Shown here: piece after piece, positions 27,273 to 36,385 of the stretch
Layout of the letters: the number at the start of each line of letters is the position of its first letter
Numbering within the stretch: the stretch's first letter is position 1
Assembly: GCF_029968095.1 (NCBI RefSeq)
Contig: NZ_JASCIR010000001.1
Coordinates: 186,001 to 250,000 of the forward strand
DNA: 64,000 bases
From: Streptomyces solicavernae
GTDB lineage: Bacteria; Actinomycetota; Actinomycetes; Streptomycetales; Streptomycetaceae
Direction: 5' to 3'
The notes under the pieces: model-generated
Databases searched by the model: none
What the model saw: only the letters and a program-made list of their open reading frames with translations
What the model was told of the DNA's origin: nothing
Position numbers and translations under genes: made by a program

Positions 27273-29297
27273 ATGGAAGAGCCGCGTCGCCTCGGCGGCC
27301 GGTACGAGCTGGGCCAGGTGCTCGGTCGTGGTGGCATGGCGGAGGTCTACCTCGCCCATGACACCCGCCTCGGCCGCACCGTCGCCGTGAAGACGCTGCG
27401 GGCGGACCTCGCCCGCGATCCGTCGTTCCAGGCCCGGTTCCGCCGTGAGGCCCAGTCCGCCGCCTCGCTCAATCATCCGGCCATCGTCGCGGTCTACGAC
27501 ACCGGCGAGGACATGGTCTACGACAACGGCGGCGGCGCCGGGGTCTCCATCCCGTACATCGTGATGGAGTACGTCGACGGCTCCACGCTCCGTGAACTCC
27601 TGCACTCCGGGCGGAAGTTGCTGCCCGAGCGGGCCATGGAGATGACCATCGGCATCCTGCAGGCGCTGGAGTACTCGCACCGCGCCGGCATCGTGCACCG
27701 CGACATCAAGCCCGCGAACGTCATGCTGACGCGCAACGGCCAGGTCAAGGTCATGGACTTCGGCATCGCCCGCGCGATGGGCGACTCCGGGATGACGATG
27801 ACGCAGACCGCAGCCGTGATCGGCACCGCGCAGTACCTGTCGCCGGAGCAGGCCAAGGGCGAGCAGGTCGACGCGCGCAGCGACCTGTACTCGACGGGCT
27901 GCCTGCTGTACGAACTCCTCACCGTGCGGCCGCCGTTCGTCGGTGACTCGCCGGTCGCGGTCGCCTACCAGCACGTACGGGAAGAGGCGCAGCCGCCCAG
28001 CACGTACGACCCCGAGATCACGCCCGAGATGGACGCGATCGTGCTGCGGGCACTGGTGAAGGACCCGGACTACCGGTACCAGTCGGCGGACGAGATGCGG
28101 GCCGACATCGAGGCCTGTCTGGACGGGCAGCCGGTCGCGGCGACGGCGGCGCTCGGCGCCGTCGGGTACGGCGGCGGTCACCCCGACGACCAGCAGACGA
28201 CGATGCTGCGCCCGCAGAACGGGGGCGGCGGCCAGACGTCGATGCTGCCGCCGGTCAACCCGGACGACGGCGGTTACGGGTACGACGACCGCCCGCCGCG
28301 CCGCGGTGGCCAGCGCAAGGGCACCACGTCGACGATCCTGCTGATCCTGGCGGGCCTGCTCGTCCTGGTCGGCGCGATCCTCATCGGCAAGGAGGTCTTC
28401 GGCGGCGGCGGGAACACCGGCGACGACCAGGTGCCGGTGCCGAACCTGGTGGGCATCAGCCTCGACGAGGCGGAGCAGCGCGCCAAGAACGCCGACCTGA
28501 AGCTGTCCGTCGACCGCAAGCCGTGCGAGGACCAGGAGAAGGGCAACATCTGCAGCCAGAGCCCGGAGTCCGGCGAGGTCGACAAGTTCACCGCGATCGA
28601 CGTGGTCGTGTCGACGGGCGCTCCGAAGGTGGCCGTGCCGAACGTCATCGGCGACGACATCGACGAGGCCCGGAAGACGTTGAAGGACTTCGAGATCAAG
28701 GAAGTGCCGAAGGAGTCCACGGAACCCGAGGGTGAGGTCCTCAACCAGGACCCGTCCTCCGGCACCGAGCTGCGCAAGGGCGCCACCGTCACCCTGACCG
28801 TGGCCAAGGAGCAGGAGCAGAAGACCGTTCCCGACGTGGTCGGCCAGCAGGTGGACGCGGCCACGCGGCAGCTGGAGGCCAACGGCTTCAAGGTGGACAC
28901 GCAGGAAGTCCCGAAGGACAACGTGCCCGCAGGTCAGGTCGTCGAGCAGACACCGAAGGGCAACACGGACGCCGTTCCGGGGTCGACGGTCACGCTGACC
29001 GTGGCGAAGGCTCCCGACCAGGTGGCGGTGCCGGCGCTGACGGGCCAGAAGCTGAAGGACGCCCGTAAGGCGCTGCAGGACGCGGGGCTCACGCCCGGCA
29101 ATGTGACGGGCGGCCCGGACGAGCCGAACGCACTCGTGGTGACGACCGACCCGCCCGCGGGCACGCAGGTGCCGGCCAACACGCCCGTCAACTTCACGAC
29201 GATGCCCGGCCAGGGCGACGGCGGAGGCAACGGCGGGGACGACGGCGGCGGCATCTTCGGCGGCCCGTCCGGCCTCAGCAACCGCAAGGGCGACTGA
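27273..29297 (+). CDS. pknB: membrane Ser/Thr protein kinase PknB with four PASTA repeats
   Basis: 674 aa. The kinase domain (about 8-280) has VLGRGGMAEVYLA, catalytic Lys in VAVKTLR, HRDIKPANVM, DFGIARAMG and an activation loop with TMTQTAAVIGTAQYLSPEQ. A membrane helix (about 350-371) leads to four extracellular PASTA repeats (VPNLVGISLDEAEQ, VPNVIGDDIDEARK, VPDVVGQQVDAATR, VPALTGQKLKDARK), which bind muropeptides or lipid II. It phosphorylates wall-synthesis and division proteins. A Gly-rich tail ends the protein. Confidence 0.96.
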   Translation: MEEPRRLGGRYELGQVLGRGGMAEVYLAHDTRLGRTVAVKTLRADLARDPSFQARFRREAQSAASLNHPAIVAVYDTGEDMVYDNGGGAGVSIPYIVMEYVDGSTLRELLHSGRKLLPERAMEMTIGILQALEYSHRAGIVHRDIKPANVMLTRNGQVKVMDFGIARAMGDSGMTMTQTAAVIGTAQYLSPEQAKGEQVDARSDLYSTGCLLYELLTVRPPFVGDSPVAVAYQHVREEAQPPSTYDPEITPEMDAIVLRALVKDPDYRYQSADEMRADIEACLDGQPVAATAALGAVGYGGGHPDDQQTTMLRPQNGGGGQTSMLPPVNPDDGGYGYDDRPPRRGGQRKGTTSTILLILAGLLVLVGAILIGKEVFGGGGNTGDDQVPVPNLVGISLDEAEQRAKNADLKLSVDRKPCEDQEKGNICSQSPESGEVDKFTAIDVVVSTGAPKVAVPNVIGDDIDEARKTLKDFEIKEVPKESTEPEGEVLNQDPSSGTELRKGATVTLTVAKEQEQKTVPDVVGQQVDAATRQLEANGFKVDTQEVPKDNVPAGQVVEQTPKGNTDAVPGSTVTLTVAKAPDQVAVPALTGQKLKDARKALQDAGLTPGNVTGGPDEPNALVVTTDPPAGTQVPANTPVNFTTMPGQGDGGGNGGDDGGGIFGGPSGLSNRKGD

Positions 29298-29342
29298 GCT
29301 GCGCGGACGGTCGGCCCGCGAGGGCGACTGAGCCGCGGGTGA

Positions 29343-29387
29343 GGTGAAAGACCCCCGCTTCCTGCACGGAAGCGGGGGTCTTTCACC
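29343..29387. terminator. bidirectional terminator between pknB and the sortase gene
   Basis: A perfect 20-bp stem (29343-29362 with 29368-29387) closes a 5-base loop, containing GACCCCCGCTTCC and its complement. It serves the convergent pknB and sortase transcripts. Confidence 0.9.
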
Positions 29388-29426
29388 GTAGTACCGGAGG
29401 TGTACGGGGGTGCTGCGGGAGAGCCG

Positions 29427-30203
29427 TCAGCGGAGTTCCTTCGGCGGGGTCCGCTGGTTGTCGACCTTCTCGATACGGTCCAGCTCACCCCACACGATGT
29501 AGCGGTACGTGGACGTGTAGACCGGCGTGCACGTGGTGAGCGTGATGTAGCTGCCGGGCTTCTTCCTGCCGGACTCCTTCGGGACCTCGTCGAGGACGTC
29601 CACGTTGTACTTCGAGGTCTCGGCGAGCTTCGCGTAGACCTTGTAGATGTACCACTTGTCCTTGGACTCGAAGACGATCGGGTCGCCGTCCTTGAGCTTG
29701 TCGATGTTGTGGAACTGGGCGCCGTGGCCGTCGCGGTGGGCGGCGAGCGAGAAGTTGCCCTTGCCGTCCTCGGGCAGGGCCGACTTGACCGGCTTGGTGT
29801 AGTAGCCGGCGACGCCGTCGTTGAGGGTCTTGGGGTCCGTGCCCTTCTTGACCAGGATCTGGCCGGACTTCATGTCCGGTACGTGCAGGAAGCCGATGCC
29901 GTCCTTGGTGTCGAGGGCGCCGGGGCCGCCCGCCCACCGGTCGCGGACCGCGTCGCTCTGCTTGCGGGCCTCCTTGTCGGCCTGGACGTTGGTCCACCAC
30001 AGGGAGTAGACGACGAACAGGCCGAGGATCAGGCCGGCGGTGATGAGGAGTTCACCGGCGACGCTGACGGCCGCGGCGAGCCGGGCGGGGAGGCCGCGGC
30101 GGGCGCGCCGGGCGCGGCGCCGCGGCGCGGGCTGTGGATTCCCGGTGCGCTCGTCCTCGTCTGTGGTGGCTCCCACGGCTTCCCGCCCCGTCCCCGTACT
30201 CAT
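29427..30203 (-). CDS. srtE: class E sortase (SrtE-like)
   Basis: 258 aa. A basic cytosolic N-terminus is followed by one membrane helix (about 46-70) and an extracellular sortase domain (about 100-240). The catalytic residues are His156 (SLAAHRDGHG), Cys225 (TLTTCTPVYT) and Arg234. Class E sortases of streptomycetes join LAxTG proteins, including long chaplins, to the wall for aerial growth. It lies 15 bases after the next sortase gene and is probably co-transcribed. Confidence 0.9.
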   Translation of the reverse strand: MSTGTGREAVGATTDEDERTGNPQPAPRRRARRARRGLPARLAAAVSVAGELLITAGLILGLFVVYSLWWTNVQADKEARKQSDAVRDRWAGGPGALDTKDGIGFLHVPDMKSGQILVKKGTDPKTLNDGVAGYYTKPVKSALPEDGKGNFSLAAHRDGHGAQFHNIDKLKDGDPIVFESKDKWYIYKVYAKLAETSKYNVDVLDEVPKESGRKKPGSYITLTTCTPVYTSTYRYIVWGELDRIEKVDNQRTPPKELR

Positions 30204-30218
30204 GCTCGTTCTGTCCCG

Positions 30219-31535
30219 TCAGCGAACGAGCGCATCCGGCTTGCCTCTGCTGCGCGGCCGTTCCTCGACCATCTTGCCCCAGACGATCATCCGATAGGTA
30301 CTGGTGAACTCCGGGGTGCACGTGGTCAGCGTGATGTACCGCCCCGGTTCGGTGAATCCCGAGCCCTTGGGGATGGGATCGAGGACCCCGGTGTTGCTCG
30401 GGCTGGTCTGCGGCAGGATGCTCTGCATCGCGTACACGTAGTACTTGTCCTGGGTCTCGACGACGATCTGGTCGCCCTTCTCCAGCTGGTTGACGTAGCG
30501 GAACGGTTCGCCGTGGGTGTTGCGGTGGCCTGCGACGGCGAAGTTGCCCTGCTTGGCGCTGGGCATCGCGGTCTTCAGCGCGCCCTTGCCGTAGTGCCCG
30601 ACCAGGCCGCGGTCCAGGACACGTTCCTTGTCGATGCCCTCGGCGACGGGGACGACCACGTCGAGCCGCGGGATATGCATGATCGCGAAGCCCTGGCCCG
30701 GTTCGAAGGTGCCCGGCGCGCGCTTGCCGCTCGCCCAGCTCTCCTGCAAGCTGCTCGCCTCGTGGCCCGCCTGCTGGCTCGCGCGCACGTTCGTCCACCA
30801 CAGCTGGTACGCGACGAACAGCAGCATCAGGACGCCCACGGAGATGAACGCCTCACCCACGGCCCGGCTCGCCACGACCGCGGGACTGGGTCTCTTCGCA
30901 CGTTCCGCCCGCCGGGCCTCGACGCGGGACAGCGGCTTGCCGTCCGGCTTGGCCGCGGGCGTCGCGGCCGCCGCCGCACCCGCCGCACCCGTCGGGCGCC
31001 TGCGCCGTCCACCGCCGCCGCGCCGCGCGGCCTGCTGCGCCGCCCTGCGCCGCGCCGCCCGCCCCTCGCCCACGGGCACGGGCACGGGCGTATCGGCCGC
31101 GCCCTCGCTCGCGTCCGTGGTCCCGCTCTCGCTCCCGGCCTCGCCGTCGCCTGCGGCCCGCCGGGTGTCGGCGGTACGGAGGCCCACGGTCTCGTTGTCG
31201 TCCACAGGCTCGCTGTGCACGGGCTCGCTGTGCACGGGCTCGCTGTGCACGGGCTCGCTGTGCACGGGCTCGGCGGGCGCCTCGTAGGACGCGGGCGCCT
31301 CGTACGTCTCAGGAACTTCGTAGGACGCGGGCTCCTCGTACGACTCCTCGTACGGCTCCTCGTACGGCTCCTCCGTCCCCGTCGGCCGGAACCAAGGGGA
31401 CGGGTGGCTGCCGGGCAGTGGGTCGTTGAGCGGGTCGTCCATGCGGTCGACCGCCGCCTCGAACGCACCGGCGCCCCCGTACGCGGGATCCTCGTACGGG
31501 GCGCCCGACTCGCGGTCGGGGCGGGTGGCAGTCAC
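30219..31535 (-). CDS. srtE: class E sortase with long acidic/repetitive cytosolic region
   Basis: 438 aa, much longer than usual. Residues 1-115 are acidic, with YEEPYEES-type repeats and five EPVHS units. A basic Arg/Ala stretch follows, then a membrane helix (about 230-252) and a C-terminal sortase domain with His in FAVAGHRNTHG, Cys in TLTTCTPEFT and Arg in TSTYRM. The GTG start overlaps the amidotransferase stop (GTGA). It is paired with the downstream sortase; the long N-terminus may contact other membrane proteins, which is speculative. Confidence 0.88.
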   Translation of the reverse strand: MTATRPDRESGAPYEDPAYGGAGAFEAAVDRMDDPLNDPLPGSHPSPWFRPTGTEEPYEEPYEESYEEPASYEVPETYEAPASYEAPAEPVHSEPVHSEPVHSEPVHSEPVDDNETVGLRTADTRRAAGDGEAGSESGTTDASEGAADTPVPVPVGEGRAARRRAAQQAARRGGGGRRRRPTGAAGAAAAATPAAKPDGKPLSRVEARRAERAKRPSPAVVASRAVGEAFISVGVLMLLFVAYQLWWTNVRASQQAGHEASSLQESWASGKRAPGTFEPGQGFAIMHIPRLDVVVPVAEGIDKERVLDRGLVGHYGKGALKTAMPSAKQGNFAVAGHRNTHGEPFRYVNQLEKGDQIVVETQDKYYVYAMQSILPQTSPSNTGVLDPIPKGSGFTEPGRYITLTTCTPEFTSTYRMIVWGKMVEERPRSRGKPDALVR

Positions 31536-32170
31536 GCCGAGGCCCGGCCCACGACGGGGGCCAGCCCCGCCGATCGCGCCACCGCCCCCGCGTCACCGCA
31601 CTCGACCAGCCAGTTGGCGAGCATCCGGTGGCCGTGCTCGGTGAGGACCGACTCGGGGTGGAACTGCACGCCCTCGACCGGGAGTTCACGGTGCCTGAGG
31701 CCCATGATGATGCCGTCGTCCGTGCGCGCGGTGACGCGCAGCTCGTCCGGCACCTGCGCCGGTTCCGCGGCGAGCGAGTGGTAGCGGGTGGCGGTGAACG
31801 GCGAGGGCAGCCCGGCGAAGACACCGGCACCGTCGTGGACCACGGGGGACGTCTTGCCGTGCAGCAGCTCGGGCGCCCGGTCCACGACCCCGCCGTACGC
31901 CACGGCCATCGACTGCATGCCGAGGCAGACGCCGAAGACCGGCACGCCGGTCGACGCGCAGTGCCGGACCATGTCGACGCAGACACCGGCCTGTTCGGGC
32001 GCGCCGGGCCCCGGCGAGAGCAGGACGCCGTCGAAACCGTCCTGAGCGTGAGAGGTGGCGACCTCGTCGTTGCGCAGGACCTCGCACTCGGCGCCGAGTT
32101 GGTAGAGGTACTGGACGAGGTTGAAGACGAAGCTGTCGTAGTTGTCGACGACGAGGATGCGCGCGCTCAC
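31532..32170 (-). CDS. pabA: aminodeoxychorismate/anthranilate synthase glutamine amidotransferase
   Basis: 212 aa, a class I glutamine amidotransferase. NYDSFVFNLVQYL is at the N-terminus, LSPGPGAPEQAG forms the oxyanion region, the nucleophile Cys is in GVCLGMQSMA, and the His-Glu pair is in GVQFHPESV. It supplies ammonia to a chorismate-using subunit for folate or tryptophan; that partner is not here. The GTG start overlaps the small membrane protein gene. Confidence 0.9.
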   Translation of the reverse strand: MSARILVVDNYDSFVFNLVQYLYQLGAECEVLRNDEVATSHAQDGFDGVLLSPGPGAPEQAGVCVDMVRHCASTGVPVFGVCLGMQSMAVAYGGVVDRAPELLHGKTSPVVHDGAGVFAGLPSPFTATRYHSLAAEPAQVPDELRVTARTDDGIIMGLRHRELPVEGVQFHPESVLTEHGHRMLANWLVECGDAGAVARSAGLAPVVGRASA

Positions 32171-32370
32171 CGGGCCACCCCCGTCGGACCGCTCACGGAG
32201 CCCGCGCCCATGCCCTCGTTCACCGTCACGTCGTTGAACGGCAGCAGCGGCTCCGCCCACGGGAAGACGTACTGGAAGAGGAGGAAGACGAACCCGACCA
32301 CGAGGGCGAGCGAAAGCAGCGCTTTGAGCCACGTGTTGCCCGGCAGATGCCGCCAGATCCAGCCGTACAT
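32167..32370 (-). CDS. small single-span membrane protein
   Basis: 67 aa. MYGWIWRHLPGNTWLKALLS leads into one membrane helix (about 14-36, with VVGFVFLLFQYVF). The rest is a short soluble tail. No known domain. GTGA overlap with pabA and conserved placement among sortase genes suggest a real gene, probably for the cell envelope. Confidence 0.72.
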   Translation of the reverse strand: MYGWIWRHLPGNTWLKALLSLALVVGFVFLLFQYVFPWAEPLLPFNDVTVNEGMGAGSVSGPTGVAR

Positions 32371-32468
32371 GCTGTCCGCAGTCCCTTCCCACGCCCGTGG
32401 CCCCGATGGCCAGGTCGGCCCGTCGGCCTACGCCACCAGACTAAGGGGCGGGGCCCGGTGCACGTGGG

Positions 32469-33251
32469 TCAGCTGCGCAATGCCTCGGGCTTCCCCTCCT
32501 CGACCGGCTGGGTCGCGTCCAGGTACGCCCAGACGATCAGCCGGTGGCTGTGGCCCCACTCTGGCTCACAGGTCGTAAGCGTGAGGTAACGGCCGGGTCC
32601 GTCGAGGCCGGACTTGCGGGGGACCGGGTCGATGACGCCGATGTCCGTGGGCAGCGTCTTGTAGGGCTTGTTGACGATGCGGTACGTGAACCAGGTGGTG
32701 CCGTCGGTCAGGACCACCGGGTCGCCGGGGCGCAGCTCGGGGAAGTCCTTGAACGGGTCGCCGTACGTGCGCCGGTGGCCGGCGACGGAGAAGTTGCCGC
32801 GCTGTCCGAGCTGCGCGGTCGAGGCGTAGTGGCCGAGGCCCTTCTTGAGGGTGTCGGTCTTCGTGCCTTCGAGGACGGGCTTGTTCCACGTGAAACCGAA
32901 CCGCGGGATGTACATGACGGCGAAGGGCTTGCCGTCCTCGTAGGCGGCCGGGGCGGGCGGACTCGACTCGGTGTCACCGCTGCCGCCGGGCTTCGCGTCG
33001 TCGCCGGGCTTCGCGCCGTCCCCCGGCTTCGCACCGTCACCGGGCTTCACGCCGTCACCCGGCTTCGCGCCGTCACCGGCCGGGACGGACCCCTGGGCCC
33101 ACTCACTCTGCAACTGCTCGATCTGGCTGTCCATCGCCCCGTCGGCCTTCACGCCGGTCCAGAACAGGACGTACACGACGAACAGCACGATCAACGTGCC
33201 GATGGTGAGGCACAGTTCGCTGAACGTCCTGACGAGCACTCGCACCGACAC
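32469..33251 (-). CDS. srtE: class E sortase (third in the locus)
   Basis: 260 aa. A short cytosolic N-terminus is followed by a membrane helix (about 13-32) and a low-complexity external linker of GDGAKPG-type pentapeptide repeats (58-90). The sortase domain has His159 (FSVAGHRRTYG), Cys228 (TLTTCEPEWG) and Arg237. GTG start. Separated from the pabA group by about 100 bases and following DUF881. Confidence 0.9.
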   Translation of the reverse strand: MSVRVLVRTFSELCLTIGTLIVLFVVYVLFWTGVKADGAMDSQIEQLQSEWAQGSVPAGDGAKPGDGVKPGDGAKPGDGAKPGDDAKPGGSGDTESSPPAPAAYEDGKPFAVMYIPRFGFTWNKPVLEGTKTDTLKKGLGHYASTAQLGQRGNFSVAGHRRTYGDPFKDFPELRPGDPVVLTDGTTWFTYRIVNKPYKTLPTDIGVIDPVPRKSGLDGPGRYLTLTTCEPEWGHSHRLIVWAYLDATQPVEEGKPEALRS

Positions 33252-33302
33252 GGTCCGGCCCCTCCCCGAACTGCCGCTTCCCAGAGGGCTCTCGCCGAGC
33301 GG

Positions 33303-34085
33303 CTACTCCACGGGCTTCGCGTAGTGGAGGTCCACTGTGCCCGAGTAGCCGGGAAGAGTCATCGCCCGGTGCTCGTCGACTTTCCAGCCGAGCCCGTAGG
33401 CGTTGACGTACAGCATGTAGTTCTGGATCTCCGGCGAGGCGGCGAGCGCCTGCCGCAGCTTCTCGGGCTCGCCGACGGCGGTGACCTTGTACGGGGGCGA
33501 GTAGACGCGGCCCTGGAGGATCAGGGTGTTGCCGACGCAGCGGACGGCGCTGGTGGAGATCAGCCGCTGGTCCATGACCCTGATGCCCTTGGCGCCGCCC
33601 TTCCACAGGGCGTTGACGACGGCCTGCAGGTCCTGCTGGTGGATGACCAGGTCGTTGGGGAGCGGCTCGGGGTAGCCGGGGAGCTTCGCGGTGGCGCCCG
33701 GGGGTGCGTCGGTGAGGGTGACGGAGACGGCCTCGCCCTTGAGCTTCTTCGTGCCGGCGTCCTTCTCCAGGGCGTCGAGCTTGGCCTCCTCGGCCTCGGA
33801 GCTGCCGTTGTCCCGCTCGGCGAGGGCGTCGACCTCTTCGCGCAGGGCGCCGTTGGCCTCGTCGAGCAGGCCGTTCTTGTGGCTGCGTTCCTGGATGAGG
33901 TCGGAGAGCTTGAGCAGGGACGCGTCGGTACGGATGTTCGTACCCTTGGCAGTGTTGAAGCTCGTGAAGAAGATCAGCCCGGCGAGCGCGAACACGGCGG
34001 CCGTGAGGAGCCGCACGGGGCGCAGACCAGGGCTGCGACCAGGCGCCTTGGTGGCCTCGTCGGAGGAGTCGGCAGAATTGCTCAA
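33303..34085 (-). CDS. DUF881 family membrane protein
   Basis: 260 aa. One membrane helix (about 25-47), a coiled-coil (about 55-105) and an external DUF881 domain with [20 protein letters not shown] and [17 protein letters not shown]881 genes sit near crgA and divisome genes in actinobacteria; function unknown. The start is TTG, supported by AAGGAG about ten bases upstream. Divergent from crgA. Confidence 0.85.
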   Translation of the reverse strand: MSNSADSSDEATKAPGRSPGLRPVRLLTAAVFALAGLIFFTSFNTAKGTNIRTDASLLKLSDLIQERSHKNGLLDEANGALREEVDALAERDNGSSEAEEAKLDALEKDAGTKKLKGEAVSVTLTDAPPGATAKLPGYPEPLPNDLVIHQQDLQAVVNALWKGGAKGIRVMDQRLISTSAVRCVGNTLILQGRVYSPPYKVTAVGEPEKLRQALAASPEIQNYMLYVNAYGLGWKVDEHRAMTLPGYSGTVDLHYAKPVE

Positions 34086-34231
34086 CGTACCCTTACTCCT
34101 TACGGCGCGGCGGAAGCACTACGCTAACGGACGCTTGGGGGAGAGCATCGTTCCCCCATCGTCGTCCCCGCCCGGCGCCAGCCGAACCGTTCTCTGCGCG
34201 GCCACGCAGCGCATCGACAGGAGAAACCCTC

Positions 34232-34489
34232 GTGCCGAAGTCACGTATCCGCAAGAAGGCCGACTACACGCCGCCGCCTTCGTCGAAGCAGGCGGCCAAC
34301 ATCAAGCTGACCAGCCGCGGCTGGGTGGCCCCCGTCATGCTGGCGCTGTTCCTGATCGGCCTCGCCTGGATCGTCGTCTTCTACGTGACGGAGACGAAGC
34401 TCCCGGTCGAGGCGCTCGGCAACTGGAACATCGTGGTGGGCTTCGGGTTCATCGCGGCCGGCTTCGGCGTCTCCACGCAGTGGAAGTAG
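34232..34489 (+). CDS. crgA: cell-division protein CrgA
   Basis: 85 aa. A basic N-terminus ([15 protein letters not shown]) is followed by two membrane helices ([20 protein letters not shown] and [17 protein letters not shown]). CrgA coordinates FtsZ ring formation and septal wall synthesis in actinobacteria and influences sporulation septation in Streptomyces. AGGAGAAACCCTC precedes the GTG start. Confidence 0.95.
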   Translation: MPKSRIRKKADYTPPPSSKQAANIKLTSRGWVAPVMLALFLIGLAWIVVFYVTETKLPVEALGNWNIVVGFGFIAAGFGVSTQWK

Positions 34490-34503
34490 CGCGCTAGTAC
34501 CGT

Positions 34504-34537
34504 GCTCGGGCAGCGACGCGCAAGCCCTGCCCCGAGC
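34504..34537 (+). terminator. terminator after crgA
   Basis: GCTCGGGCAG pairs with CTGCCCCGAGC with a one-base bulge, across a 13-base loop, 15 bases after the crgA stop. Confidence 0.65.
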
Positions 34538-34548
34538 TGTCCGCTGAG

Positions 34549-34748
34549 TTATCCACAGCCGTTTCCACAGCTGCGGAAAACTCAGAAGATCTGTGGATAA
34601 CCCCTGTGGCGTTGACGCCGGTACGACCGGGCCTGCGCCCTGTGGAATCCCGCACGCCCCTTGTCCTTCCTGGGAAAACCCAGGTCAGCGACAAGGGGCA
34701 CTGCTGTTCCCCACAGCGTGCACAAGATCCGCCACACGCTGTGGACAA
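34549..34748. promoter_or_regulatory. DnaA-box cluster downstream of crgA
   Basis: Two perfect TTATCCACA boxes face each other (34549-34557 and complement 34592-34600), and a third box is TGTGGACAA (34740-34748, complement of TTGTCCACA). Relaxed copies such as TTTCCACAG (34562) lie between. The region has no convincing gene. It is not oriC itself, as dnaA and dnaN are absent. It may be a DnaA-titrating locus. Confidence 0.65.
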
Positions 34749-34774
34749 CTTCGGCCACAGCGTGTGCACAACCG

Positions 34775-34852
34775 TCCACTTCCGGTACCGAACGGCTCGG
34801 TCCGCTTCCGGTACCGAACGGCTCGGTCCACTTCCGGTACCGAACGGCTCGG
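34775..34852. repeat. three tandem 26-bp repeats containing inverted repeats
   Basis: Three contiguous 26-bp units (34775, 34801, 34827) differ at a single base. Each holds ACCGA-N5-TCGGT and CCGGTACCG-like symmetry. They lie immediately before the 3' end of the rhomboid gene, so they may act in transcription ending or as protein-binding sites. Confidence 0.85.
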
Positions 34853-34862
34853 TTCGCACCGC

Positions 34863-35747
34863 TCAGCCGAGCTGCGCGGTCCGCACGATCACCGTGCCGA
34901 GCACGAGCAGCAGCACCAGCCCGCACGTCGCCCACTGCACCAGGGCCCGCCGCTCCTTCGGCGCGTGCACGAGCCCGTACGCGACGGCGACGCCCGCGAC
35001 GAGTCCGCCGACGTGCGCCTGCCAGGCGATGTTGGGCACGGTGAACGTGAAGACCATGTTCAGCGCGAGCAGCGCGAGGACCGGCCGCATGTCGTAGTCG
35101 AGCCGGCGCATCAGCACCGCCGTCGCACCCATCAGGCCGAACACCGCACCGGAGGCACCGAGCGAGGGCTGCAGCGGCGAGGAGAACAGGTACGACAGCG
35201 CGCTGCCGGCGAGCCCGGAGAGCAGATACAGCGCCACGTACCGCGCCCGGCCGAGCGCCGACTCAAGCGGGCCGCCGAGCCACCAGATCCCCAGCATGTT
35301 GAACGCGATGTGCCAGATCTGCTCGTGCAGGAACATGGACGTGACCAGGCGGTACCACTCACCGCTGGCGACGCCCCACGGGAAGTAGGAGGCGCCGCCC
35401 ACCAGGAACAGCTCGCTGACCAGCTCCGGCCGCACCGACACCAGCACGAACACCGCGACATTGAGCCCGATGAGGATCTTGGTGATCAGCCGCGGATCGC
35501 CCGCGGCGACGGCGCCGCCCGCGATGGTGCGCGGCCGGTTCGCCGAGGGCGCGTGCCCGGTGCCCGAGCCCTCGCGTACGCACGTCGGGCACTGGAAGCC
35601 GACCGAGGCGCTGACCATGCACTCCGGGCAGATCGGCCGCTCGCAGCGGGTGCAGCGGATCCCCGTCTCGCGGTCCGGGTGGCGATAACAGCAGGGCAGG
35701 CCGGACGCGTCCTGCGGCTCCTGCGGACTGCCGGGCGCCTGGTCCAT
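34863..35747 (-). CDS. rhomboid-family intramembrane serine protease with N-terminal zinc ribbon
   Basis: 294 aa. A Cys-rich ribbon (about 18-60: CCYRHPDRETGIRCTRC, CPEC, CPTC) precedes a six-helix rhomboid domain (about 90-285). The catalytic Ser is in LGASGAVFG and the His in AWQAHVGGLVAG, with HIAFNMLGIWWLGGPLE between. It cleaves membrane-protein helices; substrates unknown. The ATG at 35747 is preferred over one four codons upstream. Confidence 0.9.
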   Translation of the reverse strand: MDQAPGSPQEPQDASGLPCCYRHPDRETGIRCTRCERPICPECMVSASVGFQCPTCVREGSGTGHAPSANRPRTIAGGAVAAGDPRLITKILIGLNVAVFVLVSVRPELVSELFLVGGASYFPWGVASGEWYRLVTSMFLHEQIWHIAFNMLGIWWLGGPLESALGRARYVALYLLSGLAGSALSYLFSSPLQPSLGASGAVFGLMGATAVLMRRLDYDMRPVLALLALNMVFTFTVPNIAWQAHVGGLVAGVAVAYGLVHAPKERRALVQWATCGLVLLLVLGTVIVRTAQLG

Positions 35748-35851
35748 GAGTGACCTCACTCTCGTACGACGGCACGGGCACGCAACGCACCGCCCCGCTC
35801 ATCCATACGGACGAGCGGGGCGAAAAGGTTCCCGGCGGGAGCCGGCGGAGC

Positions 35852-36385
35852 TCAGCCCTCGCGCTTCTCGACGACGACCGACTCGATGACGACGTCGTTG
35901 ACCGGGCGGTCGGTGCGCGGGTTGGTCTGCGTGGCCGCAATGGCGTCCACGACCTTCTGGCTCGCGGTGTCGGTGACCTCGCCGAAGATGGTGTGCTTAC
36001 GGGTCAGCCAGGCGGTCGGCGAGACGGTGATGAAGAACTGCGAGCCGTTGGTGCCGGGGCCCGCGTTGGCCATCGCCAGGAGGTAGGGCCGGTCGAAGCC
36101 GAGCTCCGGGTGGAACTCGTCCTTGAACTCGTAGCCCGGGCCGCCGGTGCCGTTGCCCAGCGGGTCGCCGCCCTGGATCATGAAGCCGCTGATCACGCGG
36201 TGGAAGACCGTGCCGTCGTACAGCCTGTCCGTGGACTTCTTGCCGGTGGCCGGGTGCGTCCACTCCCGCTCGCCCTGGGCGAGTTCCACGAAGTTCGCAA
36301 CCGTCTTGGGCGCGTGGTTCGGCAGCAGCCGGATCTCGATGTCGCCTTGGTTGGTCTTCAGGGTGGCGTAAAGCTGCTCAGCCAC
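35852..36385 (-). CDS. ppiA: cyclophilin-type peptidyl-prolyl isomerase
   Basis: 177 aa. Single cyclophilin domain: HAPKTVANFVELAQG, YDGTVFHRVISGFMIQGGD, LAMANAGPGTNGSQFFIT and HTIFGEV. The catalytic Arg is in FHRV. Cytosolic, with no signal peptide. GTG start. Catalyses proline isomerisation during folding. Confidence 0.95.
   Translation of the reverse strand: MAEQLYATLKTNQGDIEIRLLPNHAPKTVANFVELAQGEREWTHPATGKKSTDRLYDGTVFHRVISGFMIQGGDPLGNGTGGPGYEFKDEFHPELGFDRPYLLAMANAGPGTNGSQFFITVSPTAWLTRKHTIFGEVTDTASQKVVDAIAATQTNPRTDRPVNDVVIESVVVEKREG

Noticed and set aside
34490..34862. Chromosomal origin oriC
   Set aside because: DnaA boxes are present, but dnaA, dnaN and the long multi-box array of Streptomyces origins are not.
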